Assembly (NCBI GenBank): GCA_019188255.1
Contig: JAETXT010000002.1
Span: 2,728,001-2,792,000 of the forward strand
DNA length: 64,000 nucleotides
Source of the DNA: Verticillium longisporum
Taxonomy: Eukaryota > Ascomycota > Sordariomycetes > Glomerellales > Plectosphaerellaceae
Reading direction: 5' to 3'
Below are positions 46,195 through 57,432 of this stretch, in pieces. Position numbers and translations under genes: made by a program. Within the stretch, counting starts at the first letter, position 1. Each line of letters opens with the position of its first letter. The notes under the pieces were generated by a model. It did not search any database, had not been told where the DNA came from, and saw only the letters and a list, made by a program, of their open reading frames with translations.

Positions 46195-47495
46195 CTACTC
46201 CTCCTTCTCCTCGTCATCATTTTCCTCCTCGGCCACATCCTCCTCGACAAAGGTAGGAACGACCTCGACGGTCTTCTGGCTGCCGGCCTTGATAATGTTG
46301 CCCGACTTGTTGTTGAGCGTGCGGGCGCCACCATTGCGGTTGCTGAAGGCCGAGTTGGCGGCGGCCCTGGTGTCGGTCGTGTTGACGGCCTTGATGACGG
46401 GCTTGCAGTGGATACACTTGTCGCTGTTCTTGCCCTGATGACGGTCTTCTTCGTGGTCGTGGGTGATCTCTGCGGTTATGGTCAGCGTTTTCTCTTTGTT
46501 CCTTCATTTACATATGGGGCGGGATGAAGAAGGGCACATACCCTCGCGGTACCACTGCACGTCGTCGCGGTCGTCGTGCTTCTTGCCTGGCGTGGGGGCA
46601 GGAGTGGGAGCAGGGGCCGGGTCGCGGCGGTGGCAAGGAGGACCGTGATGGTGATGATCATGGGGGTGGCAGCCATGGCGGGGATGATCATGATGGTGGT
46701 GGCCGTGGTGATGGCCGTGGTGACCACGGTGATAGGGGGGAGGAGGTCCTTCGTGATGATGGCGCCAAGGGGGAGGGGGCCCATGGTGATGGTGAGGGTG
46801 CGCAGCCACAGGCGCAGGCTTGGGCTCAAAGTGCGACTCGTAGTCCGGGTCATCCTCGTAGTAGGGCTTGAAGTAGGGCCTGCCGACAGCCGACTCGCCG
46901 CGCTTGGTAGGGACCTCGTCGTCTCCTTCGTCGGCCGCAGCGATGCCACGCTTGGTGATGACCCTGTTCACATTCACACGAGGCCTGGTGTGGTTGCGCG
47001 GACTGTGGTTTCGTCAGCTGAGCTGCTCAGACCGCATGACACAGAGGAAGGACTTACTAGTCGTGCTGGTCCTTGTAGTAGTAGTCCTTGTAGCCCTGCA
47101 AAGCTGTTAACAACATGCTCTACATGCCGGGTTGTCCTGAAACTCACATTGTCCTTGTGGCGGTGCTTCCTGTCGATATGCTCGATCCAGTAGTACTCCT
47201 CATATCTGTTCCAGTCAATAAGCGCACTGGATTCGAGATCTTCTTTGTCATCAGCTTACCCGTCCGTCTTGGGCTTGCACTCGGGCTCCTTGCACTTGGG
47301 CTTCTCACAGCCGGGCTTCTCGCAGATCTTGCCGCGCCAGACGGGCACGTATTCCTTCTTGGCACATTCAAGGGTGAGACACTTGTCGCCGGCGACGGAG
47401 CGCTCGGCAAGCCTGCTCTCGTCGACACGGACCTCGCTGGGGATCACACCAGCACTGACCAGAGCGGCCGAAAGGATGATGGGGGTAAACTTCAT
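46195..47495 (-). CDS. Secreted histidine/proline-rich protein with Cys-rich N-terminus and Kex2-like sites
   Basis: I do not recognise a family. Exons 47495-47260, 47205-47148, 47095-47058, 47002-46542 and 46469-46195 join in phase to 355 residues. A signal peptide (MKFTPIILSAALVSAG) is followed by a Cys-rich stretch with CLTLEC and the tandem CEKPGCEKPKCKEPECKPK. Then come a Tyr/Lys/Asp-rich part and two dibasic sites in ITKRGIAAADEG and PTKRGESAVG, each a possible Kex2 cleavage point. The centre (about residues 160-230) is packed with His in blocks such as HPHHHHGPPPPWRHHHEG and GHHGHHHGHHHHDH, interleaved with Pro. The C-terminal exon has CIHC, a Thr/Asn/Gly-rich region and an acidic tail. 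The composition suggests extracellular binding of Zn, Cu or Ni, perhaps in metal acquisition, detoxification or interaction with a host. No regulation signal was identified. Confidence 0.8.
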
Positions 47496-48389
47496 GTTGA
47501 GGTTGACAAGTCGCTGTGCGACCTGGTCAAGAACGAGTGAATGGTCGAAGAGAGTGAATGTGTTGCTAAAGGATACAGCTTCTGGTGATGAGGCTGGCCG
47601 GCCTTTAATCTTCTGGTGAGACTGCCTTCTTGGTCATCGGGTAGTGCTCGGATGGATGCTACGACGTATGGCGTTTTCCGATGGCCGCCCTGTTGAGCGC
47701 CATCGTCAGACATCTCAAAGTCGAGACCGAAGGAGTAAGCTGGCGATCGCCACCTCAAGGAAGGCTTCCCGATGGCGGCCCGATATCATGTTTTGCACTG
47801 GGCGCCAGAGCATTCATGCATCACCAGTGGGTTCTCGTTGTCTTTTGTTGTTATGTAAAAAAGTGAAAGCAGTGGACGACCTCTGTCAAGACGTCCTTTC
47901 CAGTTCAAGCTATCCGCTGAAACTAAAGAGAGCCCAAGAAGGCGTAGAGATTCTGCCAGCCGCTTGAAAACCACCGTTAGCCTAACATAGCTCCCGATAC
48001 AAGGTGTGGACGCTGCAGAGGATACATGGCTAGCGAATGTTGACTTGCAATGGGCACGCTACTTCGGCTGGATGTACTTCATCTGCAGCCCTCGAACCTC
48101 GTTCTAGGGCTGCAGTAACGGCACTTAGGTTTGAAGATCCCGCAAATCAAGGTTCTGTTCTACAGGCAAGGCGAGGTGTTTAAAAATCCTAAGTTCAAGC
48201 ATGCCTTGCGAATGTGGGCACTAGTTGAAGGTGTGAGGGAGGTGTCTAAGTTGTGCACCCGCCGTAGACTGTGTCTCTTGTTAGGGTAATTACAACGCAC
48301 GGTGGGAAAGAAAGCAATGTCAATTTGGTAAGGCTTGAGGTTTTAAGCTTGGCCCAGGCCTCAGGGGTTAGTTTCTACATCCTTCAGGA
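47496..48389. other. Intergenic region
   Basis: This is about 0.9 kb between the start of the histidine-rich protein gene and the 3' end of the kinase-ankyrin gene. Open frames are short and motif-free; I see nothing in it beyond the presumed promoter. Confidence 0.5.
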
Positions 48390-51300
48390 TCAATCGTTGC
48401 TATCGCCAACTTTGCTGCGCAGCGCCTCCATCACGCAATGCGTACACTTGTAACCCTTCTCACCTTGATACCACTCTGGTGTCGACATTTCATCCCCAAA
48501 AGCGCCATACGAACCAAGGACACCCACAAGTTCGGCTGTGTTCTGGTTTATCCTCCTGCAAAGTCTCTCTGCAGTGTCGAAGTATAAAACTGCCATTTTG
48601 CGTTCAGTCAAGAGGCCCACGGACTCGGGATACGTGTATCTGTGCTGCACAAGCGACATGGCGGTGCGCCCCTTGTCATCCACAATTTTCGGATCGGCCC
48701 CCTTTTCTAGGAGCCGCTTGACGACGCGGTGGTTTCCCAAGCCCACTGCTGCCGTGAGGGCTGACATGTGGCCTTCGCCATCGGTGCTGTCAAAGTAATT
48801 CTTCGAATCATACTTCTCGATGAGATGCGCAACCATCACGTCAGTGATATCAGCATACTGTGACGTAGGGTCGGCTTCCTTGCATTGGAGCACAGCAAAG
48901 CGAAATGCGGAAATGGGACGGCTGGTGCTGTGCTGAACGATGAACCCATCCTGACCTTCACGATCAGGCAGGCTGAGGAGGAACTTGATTCTCTCCAGCG
49001 CATTGCGGGTATGCAGGAGGATCATTTCTCCAAGCAAAGTACGTCCGGACGTGTTAACCCGGTCTTTCGCGGCTCCAGCATCGAATAGAAATCGTGCCAC
49101 ATTGAAGTTGCCGGTATACACGGCCATTTCAAAAGCACTGATCCGAGATACGTCAGGCGGGTCTGCGGAGATGCCAGTCTCGAGAATGCTGCGCACGAAG
49201 AAGACATTGTCAGATTCCTTCGCAGCACGCTCCAGAGGCCCCAACCCATGTGCGTCCTCGACCGTTGTACTGGCGCCAGCTGTCAGCAGAGCGCGGACCA
49301 TGGCGTGGTCTCGGTGGTTTATCGCCATCAGCAGAGCGTTATGCCGCTTGTCCTTCTGTGGGAAGACGTCGATCTCCCTCGCAAAGCCGTTTTCCAATCC
49401 AGCGATCATGACCTCTGCGAAACACTGATGCTCGGCAACAGCGAATACAGCGGGGACCTTGAACTCGCCAAGCTCAAGCACGGCATCCGTGGGCGCTCCA
49501 TGAGAGGCTAAGGTGGTGATCGTTCTATGAATCTCCTGAACAAAGCTAACCCCGCTGGAGAGAAGTCTGGTCCAGCGAGAGGCGCCTTGTAGCGGATACA
49601 AAAGGGGTCGCGACTTCAAAGGGTGGTCGATAATCATGGGCCTTGCTGTGAGAAGTTCCTCAACCACCGAAGGCTCCTTCACAAGTCGGTCAATTATTGC
49701 TGAGTGACAAAGTCGACACGCCAGATCCAGGGGTGATTGACATCTTGCCTCGCCCGCATTGGACTCCTTGCTGAAGATGGGGTTCGCACCGAGCGTGAGC
49801 AGCGTCTCGACAGCAGCCAAGTTGTTCGACCAGATAGCCCAGTGCAAAGGAGTCCAGCTGGGAAGTTCTGTTGACTCGTTGACCTGCGTGTCATACTGCG
49901 TGGGTAGGAGCGAAGCCGCAACCGCGTGGAGATCAGCTCCCTTCTCACAAAGTCCGAAGGCAATGTCGAACATTTCCGCTGCCGGAAACCGAAACAGCCA
50001 ATGCAGTGGTGTGACTCCAAAGTTATCGGCAAGGCCAGCACCTTTTTGGGCGTCGAGCAAGCTTTTTGCTATTGTTGTTCGCCCCAGCCTACAGGCTGCC
50101 AGTAAAGGGAAATCCCCTTTAGGCTCTGTCTGGGTCCCAGTGCAAGCTGGGATCTCTTTGATGACGAGAGCAACGGCATCGGGTCGGTCCTCAGTGATGG
50201 CCCAGAAGAGAACCTGGGGACCTGATGTCGTCAGCAATTCCTTGCTGATAGGAGTTTCTGGCGGGGTCCATTTGTCAAGTTCTAGTCCTGTCTCTTCAAG
50301 CTGTCAGAGAGCTGCTTCTGAGTCTCAGTATTGAAAGCGGCGACACATGTTCGAGGATTTTGAGTGCTTTGCGATTCCCCTTTTCAGCTGATACCTCCAG
50401 CCAGCTACGCCAGACGGTTGGCTCCGGAAGTGTCGAATTTGTCCCGTTAGAGGCAAAGATATTGATGTAAAGCGTCTGAGCTTCCTCGGAACCAAATCCT
50501 GCAGCTTGGAATAAATACTGTTTTGCTGTCTCGAGATCCCATTCCACTCCAGTGCCTTGTGTGTACGCGACTGCGAGATTGAAAGCGGCAGATGATTTAA
50601 TCCTGGCATCAGAAGAATGAGCCAAGATTTCCTGAAGGCTTCTCGTAGCCTCGGTCTGGACGATCCATGGCATCTTTTCGATCGTGGCGTACGACGCTGC
50701 GAGCTGTAGGTTCTGGGTCAGTTGAAGTGGCATATTGCTTCCGAGAGTGTACAGAAGAAACCTACATTCGGGATGAAATCCAAGTAACGGCTGAGGACCA
50801 ATTTCTCTTCGGCTTCATATTGCGACCTGATGAAACGTTAGGTTGAGGATACTTTTGGTATGCCAGCCAATGGATGCACCTGAATTGTTCTACTTCTGGG
50901 AATTCATCTGACCACCCGGCAACATATGGCTCAGGTAAAAGTCCCACCAAGTCAGAAAGGAACCCCAAGGCCTTGCATGTATCAAAGTCAATGACGTCGG
51001 ACCCGTTTTCGGGTGTTCCGACAGCTTCGAAGAGGTCTGCAATGACTCGCTTCTCCATGATCTGACGCAACATATCTCCCAGAGGCCTTTCCTGGGTGTT
51101 CACCATGAAGCCATGCATCCAAAGAGTCATTTGCGCAAGCCGAGCAGCTTGATCTCTCAGTGTTTTAACTTCGACTTGCATGAGCTGCGCCGGCTGCTGC
51201 TTAGGAAGCCCATCAATTGCGAGCTGGATGTACTCCAGGCATTGCGGGTAGCCTTGTTGCAGCACTGGTGGAGCTTGTGTCGCGTCAGGGCGATTGTCGC

Positions 51301-52498
51301 CTCCAATGACTTTGATGATCTCGGCAGCCTGTGCGGCCGTCGTGTCGTTGAAAGAGGCATGCGAGTTCTCTCCCAGAGAGACATGCTGGGCCAGACGAAG
51401 AAGCAGAATGATACGGTCCATGTCTTGGAATCTAGCGGCGGGAGACTTTTGCAGACACGTCTTGAGTATCTTGCAAACAATGGCCAAGGGACGCCCTTCA
51501 TGTCGAGAGCCTTTCAAAACCCGCATGGGCATGGTAGTGCACATGAGATCAGCGCTTTTCATTTTCCTGACATTCATGTCTAGATCCTGAGTGGGCAGAT
51601 TATCGTAAAATGTGCCACCGCTCTCGAGAATGGCGAGGAAAGTGAGCCCAAAGCTGTACATGTCGAGTTGTTTCAGGTACTGGCGTTCAAACTTTCCATC
51701 GTATGACTCTGGGGCGCAGTACATCTGCGTGTGGCCGACGAACCTGCCATCATCAACAGAAAGGGAGAATCCAAAGTCTGCGAGCTTAACCACAAAGTCC
51801 CGGCTCTCGTGCTTGCAGACGAGAAAGTTGGAGGGTTTGACATCTCCGTGGATCATGCCCACTCGATGTAGTGCCTGAATGCCGCTGGCAGCATCTAGAG
51901 CAACTTTGATCTGATCTGGAAATGTGCTTGCGTGTCCTGAGATTTGGAACTCCTTCAGGTTGCCGTAGGCGGCATATTCGAGCACCAGAGCGGGGACGAT
52001 TCGACTTCCGTCCTGGGTCTCATCACCCGTGTAGTGATACATGACGCCCATGAAATCGATGACATTATCGTGTCCTTTGATTGGAGGATGTCGCAGAACC
52101 TGGAGCTCAGTCGCTATATCGGCAAAATGGTACGTGCTCTGTCCATGGCTGTTCGGTGTTGCCCGAGGATGTTTCACCACCACGAAGTCACGACCTTTGA
52201 GCAAGTCCGTTGCTAAGCCTGTAGGAAAAGATGATGTCGAGACCTGGCGCACTTCAAAGGAGCCGCCGCCAAGGGTGACATCCTCAAAGTCGGGAAGGGT
52301 ATTGCTGATGAAAGGGTGCAGGCCGAGCAAATTGTCTTTTGCTAAGCAAACGCCAAGAAACCCCGCAAAATGAGGGCATCTCGAGCTTTCTGACAGGGCT
52401 TCAATAGTTTCGTTGCTTGAGCTGCGTTCCGTGAAACTTTCTCGCGGATTGCTGGAAGCTTCTCGCCGAAACGTCGGTATTGAAGTTGACCACTCCAT
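48390..52498 (-). CDS. Non-RD protein kinase with Sel1-like and ankyrin repeats
   Basis: Exons 52498-50880, 50826-50766, 50712-50347 and 50300-48390 join in phase to 1,318 residues. The kinase domain (about 70-390) has a glycine loop LGGGSFEV, Lys109 in VVVKH, Glu131, the catalytic loop HGDVKPSN (217-224), DFG (241-243) and CAPES (261-265). All catalytic residues are present, but Arg of HRD is Gly, making it a non-RD kinase. A helical linker follows, then a Sel1-like repeat (about 602-637: AAFNLAVAYTQGTGV, AKQYLFQAAGFG). The C-terminal exon (683-1318) has at least six ankyrin repeats, for example TPLHWAIWSNNLAAVETLLT, NALLMAINHRDHAMVRALLT and GHMSALTAAVGLGNHRVVKR. Ankyrin arrays usually recognise proteins, so it could be a sensor or scaffold kinase. 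It is head to head with the HeLo-pseudokinase gene, 381 bp apart, suggesting shared regulation and function. Confidence 0.87.
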
Positions 52499-52879
52499 GA
52501 GAAAGCATCGGGATCAATGTCGGATCACGTTGCAGCAAGTCTGATGGCCACGTCCGGTGTGTGCTCCTTCAAAAGGTCCGGTTCGGAGTTGCGCTCCATT
52601 CTGTTGCATTCGTTTGCCTCCAAGCCAGGCTGCGTAAGCTGGAGCTGACGCCGTGTGAATGGGGCTTGAAGGATGCTGATCCTCCCAGGCACGACCCCTG
52701 TGGATGCGGACCGGACGTCGCCGACTCGGGCCGGACCGCCATTGTGATAGAGTAGATAGTCAGCCTCTAGTTCTATTGTCCGTGCTTCATTACTGGGCGC
52801 TTAGCGCCTACTTACTTACTGCAGCGTGAGCGTGCTCGTATCCTACTTCGCAAAAGTGACCTCTTTTCCACAAGGTAAC
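52499..52879. promoter_or_regulatory. Bidirectional promoter between kinase-ankyrin and HeLo genes
   Basis: The 381 bp between two divergent start codons must carry both promoters. It includes the perfect palindrome GGCGCTTAGCGCC at 52796-52808, about 70 bp before the HeLo gene start, a candidate dimeric regulator site. Confidence 0.55.
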
Positions 52880-54526
52880 ATGGCGGTCGATTATGATAAA
52901 GTAGGTTTTCAGCTGGGAGCCGCAGGGTTGGGGATCGGCGCATTCAGCGGCATACTGGACGTCATGTCTGCCTGCTCCAAGCTGTACAAGCTGTGGCGGT
53001 CGCTGCGCGAACTCGACGGACACCTGGGCCTGCTGCGCGCCAAGCTTGTTCTTCAACATGCCCTCTTGCAGCAATGGGAGCGCGACTGGCTCTCTGCACC
53101 AGTCGAGAGTAAGGAACGTTCTGGCTTTCGCCGCAGGCAGCGCTGGATCAGACAACACGAGGTCGCCGTGACGGAGACTCTGCATGCTGTGAGAAGGCTC
53201 CTGGAGTCTCTGGAGCCGCTGCGGTTGACCTCCTCGGCGCAACATGGCAAGACGGGGGCCGCGGCAGCCTTGGAGTCTCTCAACTGGGTCCACGACAAGG
53301 CTGCCGAGAGCGAGAGGGCTCTTGACCAGCTGGATTCTCTCCTCGCGGGCCTGTATCGGTTGCTGCCGCCCATGACGCCCAACAGCGAAGCATCCCAGGT
53401 CATCCTGGCCGTGGAGGACCTCCAAGATAGCCAGATCGACGCTCGCGACGTGTCATCAAATAGAACAACGCAGAGCACCCTTGGCCTCCGTCAACTCGGA
53501 AAGCAACTGAACCTCGAACTTGAGAACCGCGTGCAACAATTTTCGCACCGGCCAGTAACATCCAACCTGGCCATCAAGACGTCACGTGTGCAGGTCGGAG
53601 CCCACGACGAGGTCTCGGCCGGATTCCGCAGCTTCGGATTCCTCGACGGCGGCGAACCGATTCTCATCGAGTGGAAAAGGTACGACGCCAGCTGGATGGG
53701 TCAGAAAGGCATCGAGCTCCACGGCCGCATCTCGAACATTGCCCAGCTCCTGCACACGGACACGAAACCCGACGAGCTCCTGACGCTGAAATGCCTCGGC
53801 TTCTTCGATGACGTCGAGCGCAGCGCCTTCGGCTTCGTCTTCCAGCTGCCACTCGCCAGCGCAGCAGCACCAGCACCAGCGCCAAACGGCAAGCCGATGA
53901 TCTCGCTCAAGACGCTGCTCGACCAGCCGACGCCGGAGAACCTGCCGACGCTGGAGGAGCGGCTTCAGGCGAGCTACGGCATTGCGCTGTCGATATCAAT
54001 CCTTCATGCCGTGTCGTGGCTGCACAAGAGCATTCGGAGCCAGAACGTCCTGTTCCCCGTCGATCGGAACGGGTGTCCTCGGTGGACGACCCCGTATCTG
54101 GTGGGATTCGACTTCTCGCGCCCGGATGCCGTCGACGAGTCCTCGGAGAAGCCGGAGCAGAGCGCACGCTTCAATGTCTACCGACACCCCTCGGCGCAGG
54201 GGAGTCCCAACGAGGGCTACCGACGCAGCTTTGACGTGTACAGCCTCGGCGTCGTGCTCTTAGAGATTGGACTTTGGCGACCTGCGTGGAAGCTGTACAA
54301 GGATGGTATGGCGGCTGAGGCGTTCCGCGACGTCTTGGTCGACAAATCAAAGGCATGGCTCGGGCATCTGATGGGCACGGTCTATCGAGAAGCGGCTGTG
54401 AAGTGTCTGACTGGTAGCTTTGATGCGCAACAGGCGAAGACTGGTGACGGTCATGATGACGATCTCGGGCTGCAAACATTGTACATCGAGGTTGTCGAGG
54501 TGTTGGGTCGCCTACAGGAGGATTGA
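52880..54526 (+). CDS. HeLo-domain protein with C-terminal pseudokinase-like domain
   Basis: This is a single exon of 548 residues. The Met at 52880 (MAVDYDKVGF) is chosen over one 18 codons upstream because the HeLo domain begins right after it (GLGIGAFSGILDVMSACSKL). The HeLo bundle covers about residues 8-205 and has the hydrophobic, glycine-rich first helix of the prion-inhibition-and-propagation domain, which in HET-S inserts into membranes. The C-terminal part (about 250-545) is kinase-like: LHKSIRSQNVLF sits where HRDxKxxNxL belongs, with the catalytic Asp replaced by Ser. GFDFSRP replaces DFG, and RHPSAQG, YRRSFDVYSLGVVLLEIGLW match the APE-to-helix-F region. It should therefore lack phosphotransfer activity. 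HeLo plus pseudokinase resembles the layout of animal MLKL. Likely role: regulated membrane-damaging cell death or vegetative incompatibility; inferred from architecture. Confidence 0.88.
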   Translation: MAVDYDKVGFQLGAAGLGIGAFSGILDVMSACSKLYKLWRSLRELDGHLGLLRAKLVLQHALLQQWERDWLSAPVESKERSGFRRRQRWIRQHEVAVTETLHAVRRLLESLEPLRLTSSAQHGKTGAAAALESLNWVHDKAAESERALDQLDSLLAGLYRLLPPMTPNSEASQVILAVEDLQDSQIDARDVSSNRTTQSTLGLRQLGKQLNLELENRVQQFSHRPVTSNLAIKTSRVQVGAHDEVSAGFRSFGFLDGGEPILIEWKRYDASWMGQKGIELHGRISNIAQLLHTDTKPDELLTLKCLGFFDDVERSAFGFVFQLPLASAAAPAPAPNGKPMISLKTLLDQPTPENLPTLEERLQASYGIALSISILHAVSWLHKSIRSQNVLFPVDRNGCPRWTTPYLVGFDFSRPDAVDESSEKPEQSARFNVYRHPSAQGSPNEGYRRSFDVYSLGVVLLEIGLWRPAWKLYKDGMAAEAFRDVLVDKSKAWLGHLMGTVYREAAVKCLTGSFDAQQAKTGDGHDDDLGLQTLYIEVVEVLGRLQED

Positions 54527-54982
54527 GATACCCCTGTGAAGCTGTGGCAGGTGACGCTTGGGGGAACCTGCCACGGTGGTAGGAAGCATTAGTGTTGGGG
54601 GTCATCATACATCTGTTGCAGGCCACCTCCAAGGGCTGTTGATCACTCATCGCAAATTATCACTCGAGGACACCGCAACGTTCTGTTCAGGGGGCCACAT
54701 CAAAACGGGAATCGTCCTTTGCAACGCCAAAAATCAATCGCCAACGAGTTGCCCCAAGGACAACCGCCTAACGGCCCCCGCCTCCCTGCTATAGCATAAC
54801 GAAACTTGAAAAAAAGCCAGGTCCCATAACTCGCGCCCCATTCCCTGCCTTTGCGATGCAAACAGTCCCGATTCTTCTGTATTCATACAAGACTCGGCAG
54901 TCGACAGTCTGTCGAGTCCGACAACACAAGCTCCATGCGCCACAACTCAGTCTGTCCCTTATTCTGTCGTGTCTAGACAGCG
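54527..54982. other. Convergent 3' region between HeLo gene and SWC3
   Basis: This is 456 bp of presumed 3' untranslated and spacer sequence. No gene or repeat is seen. Confidence 0.5.
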
Positions 54983-57432
54983 TCAAGATTCTTCAATCTG
55001 TTTCGCCGCCAGTTTCTCCACCATTGTATCGTACTCTAGCATCTCGTCTTCGCTGATGTTCAGAAGCTCACAGCCCCACCGATATGGCTTGTAGCCTTCG
55101 TCGACTCGCTCGCGGAACCCTTGCCTCTTTCGGGCTAAGAATTGCTGATAGATCTCCTTTGCCGGAAACTGATCCATGAATGCTTTGGCTTTACCCTTCC
55201 ATAGAATGGGCGGCTTCTTGGGCCCCGCAGACACGGCGGGTACCGGGGGTAGAACTGGTTCGACGACCTCAGGCCCATTCCCATTGGTCGATGTGGCCTC
55301 CCGACCGCCTTGGTCTTTGTCCACGGGAGGGTCGCCTCGGGGAAGGCGCATGGCGAGCAAGACGTATTCGGCACGCGTCATGTTGTCCATGACATCGACC
55401 ATGTACCTCTTCACTTCTTCGGGGGGCGCAACAACCCGATGAAGATGGTCCAGCTGGCGGCCCGTCTGGGTAAAGAGACGGATCGTGACCGGTTGATAGT
55501 AGTCCAGCTTCGCATCGCCACCATATTCCAGCTGGCTGCCCTTGCGCACAATCAAGAATGACGCGATGACCTGTTGGCCCCCTGGCAGGTACTCCAGAAT
55601 GCTGAACTTGGGGAACAGATACCTATCTCCATTACCACCGGCGAATTCGAGGGCAATGCCCGAAACGTCGGGTTTTGACGGGGGCGGCGGTCCTTTGGAG
55701 CGCAGCGCCTGCTGAGGCGGGTGAGTGACTGACCCGGGCGCTGGCGCCACCTTTTGGAGCTGGCCGTTCGTAGAGGGCGTGGGTTGGGGAGATTGGATCT
55801 GCCGCGGCTGAATCTGCGGAGGCGGTGCAGCCTGCAAGGCTTTATGTAACTTGTCCAGAATGGCTTTGAGGTCAGTCGTATCGGTGAAGCCAGGTTGATT
55901 GTCGGCGATTCTTCGAATCATGGTTCGTGTTTTCGCATCATCCAGTGCTTTCTTTACTAGAGCCACAACCAGAGGATCACTGCCGGGAGGCGGCAGCAGC
56001 TCATGCGACTTCTGTTGCGGATTGGTTGCTAGCACTATGTCGAGAATAGTGCGGACCTCATCCGCAAAGTATTTGACAGTCTTGCCGTCAACAATCAACC
56101 GATCAGCCGATGGTCCTTGCTGGCCGCCTTTCTTCTTATACTCAGCTGTGATCTGGTCGATAATCCGCTGAAAGTTTGTGAGCTCATCCTGCTTGGCCTC
56201 CCCTGCCGCGACGCGCTTCATGAGGTCGCGCAGATGTGGGTCCTCTGATGCCTTCTCAGCCAGTGTCATGATGATAGGATCTGTGCCAGGCGTCTTGGGC
56301 GTCGGCGGCGGCTTGCTGCCTCCCTGGGTTGGCGTTGTGCTTGAAGGTCTGGAGGGCACATTGACCGTCGCTGCTGTACCCCCGTATGGAGCTGGAACAG
56401 CTGCCGAGGCCGATGGCGTGGTCGGCGTGAGACTAGCAGGAGCACTGGGTCTGGGCGCTGGCGACATGCTGTTGGTGGGCGGATATGACGGTGCTGCACT
56501 GGGGACGGGTGACGGTGCTGGGGCCAGGGCAGGTCCTTGAGATTGAGCAGGAGCAGGAGCCGGAGTCGGAGCCGGAGCCTGAGCTGGAGCCTGAGCTGGA
56601 GTCGGAGCTGGAGCTGGAGCCAGTTCCACGCTGCGAGGGGGCCCGGTAGCCGCGACTGTCTCGCCCGAAGCGGGCTGCGGCCTCGGTTGCACGGCCTGAG
56701 GTGCAGGCAAGGACGTTGCTGGGCTCGCGGGAGGTGGAGTTGACTTTGCATCGGGGACTGGCGTGATGGAGGGCGATGATTCAGACTTGGGAGGCGGGGG
56801 TGGAGGAGGCATGGAACCATTGGGAGGTCCATACTGCATGATGGGTCGAAATGTTGCTTGCGTGGTCGGAGCGACAGGCGGGGGCTTGGGGTCTTTGATC
56901 GCCCACATGGTCGCCTCGAAGACATGCGGCTCGATGGTGATTGTGACCTGTCCGACCTTGGACATGCTGTCTTTGGGAGGGTTATTGGGCTCTTCAATGA
57001 CGACGCCCTTCTTCTTCGTCGGCTTGGTCCAGTACTTCTCAAAGATGCCTTCGGCAATCCATCGTTGTCGCGATCGAGTGAGAGATTCTGCTAATACGCC
57101 GCTGCAATTTCACCCCACGTCAGCTACGGCTTTTTGATGACGGTCAGACAAAAGTGCTGAAGGCCGGTGTCATACCTCTCCTGTATATTCTGGTAGTCGC
57201 GCAGCGTGAGGTCGTCTGACTGGGCCTGCTCGACAGTAGGCAGAGGCTTGCCCGGCTGGACTGATTTCGGTAACTGCAGTTGGGGAACTTCGGCCGTCAG
57301 AGGCGACTGTGGTGGAGGCGTCGGCGCCCTCGAGTAGGGCGAGAGTCGGTCTGGTGGTGTGGATGTTCGCTTCTTCGCGATGTGGTCGACGCGTGCCGCA
57401 GCTCGCGCGGGCAGCTTCCTCTTCCTTTCCAT
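54983..57432 (-). CDS. SWC3: SWR1 chromatin-remodelling complex subunit Swc3
   Basis: Exons 57432-57176 and 57101-54983 join in phase to 791 residues. The N-terminus MERKRKLPARAAARVDHIAK and DDLTLRDYQNIQE, joined over the intron to SGVLAESLTRSRQRWIAEGI and FEKYWTKPTKKK, forms the Swc3 domain. A long Pro/Ala-rich low-complexity region (about 150-330, with runs of PAPAPTPAQ) follows. The C-terminal half has DPIIMTLAEKASEDPHLRDL, SDPLVVALVKKALDDAKTRT and RYLFPKFSILEYLPGGQQVI, ending with YKPYRWGCELLNISEDEMLE. SWR1 exchanges H2A for H2A.Z in nucleosomes, and Swc3 links to its Swc2 module. The polyproline/alanine stretch is coded by a GC-rich imperfect repeat at about 56,530-56,630. Confidence 0.88.
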
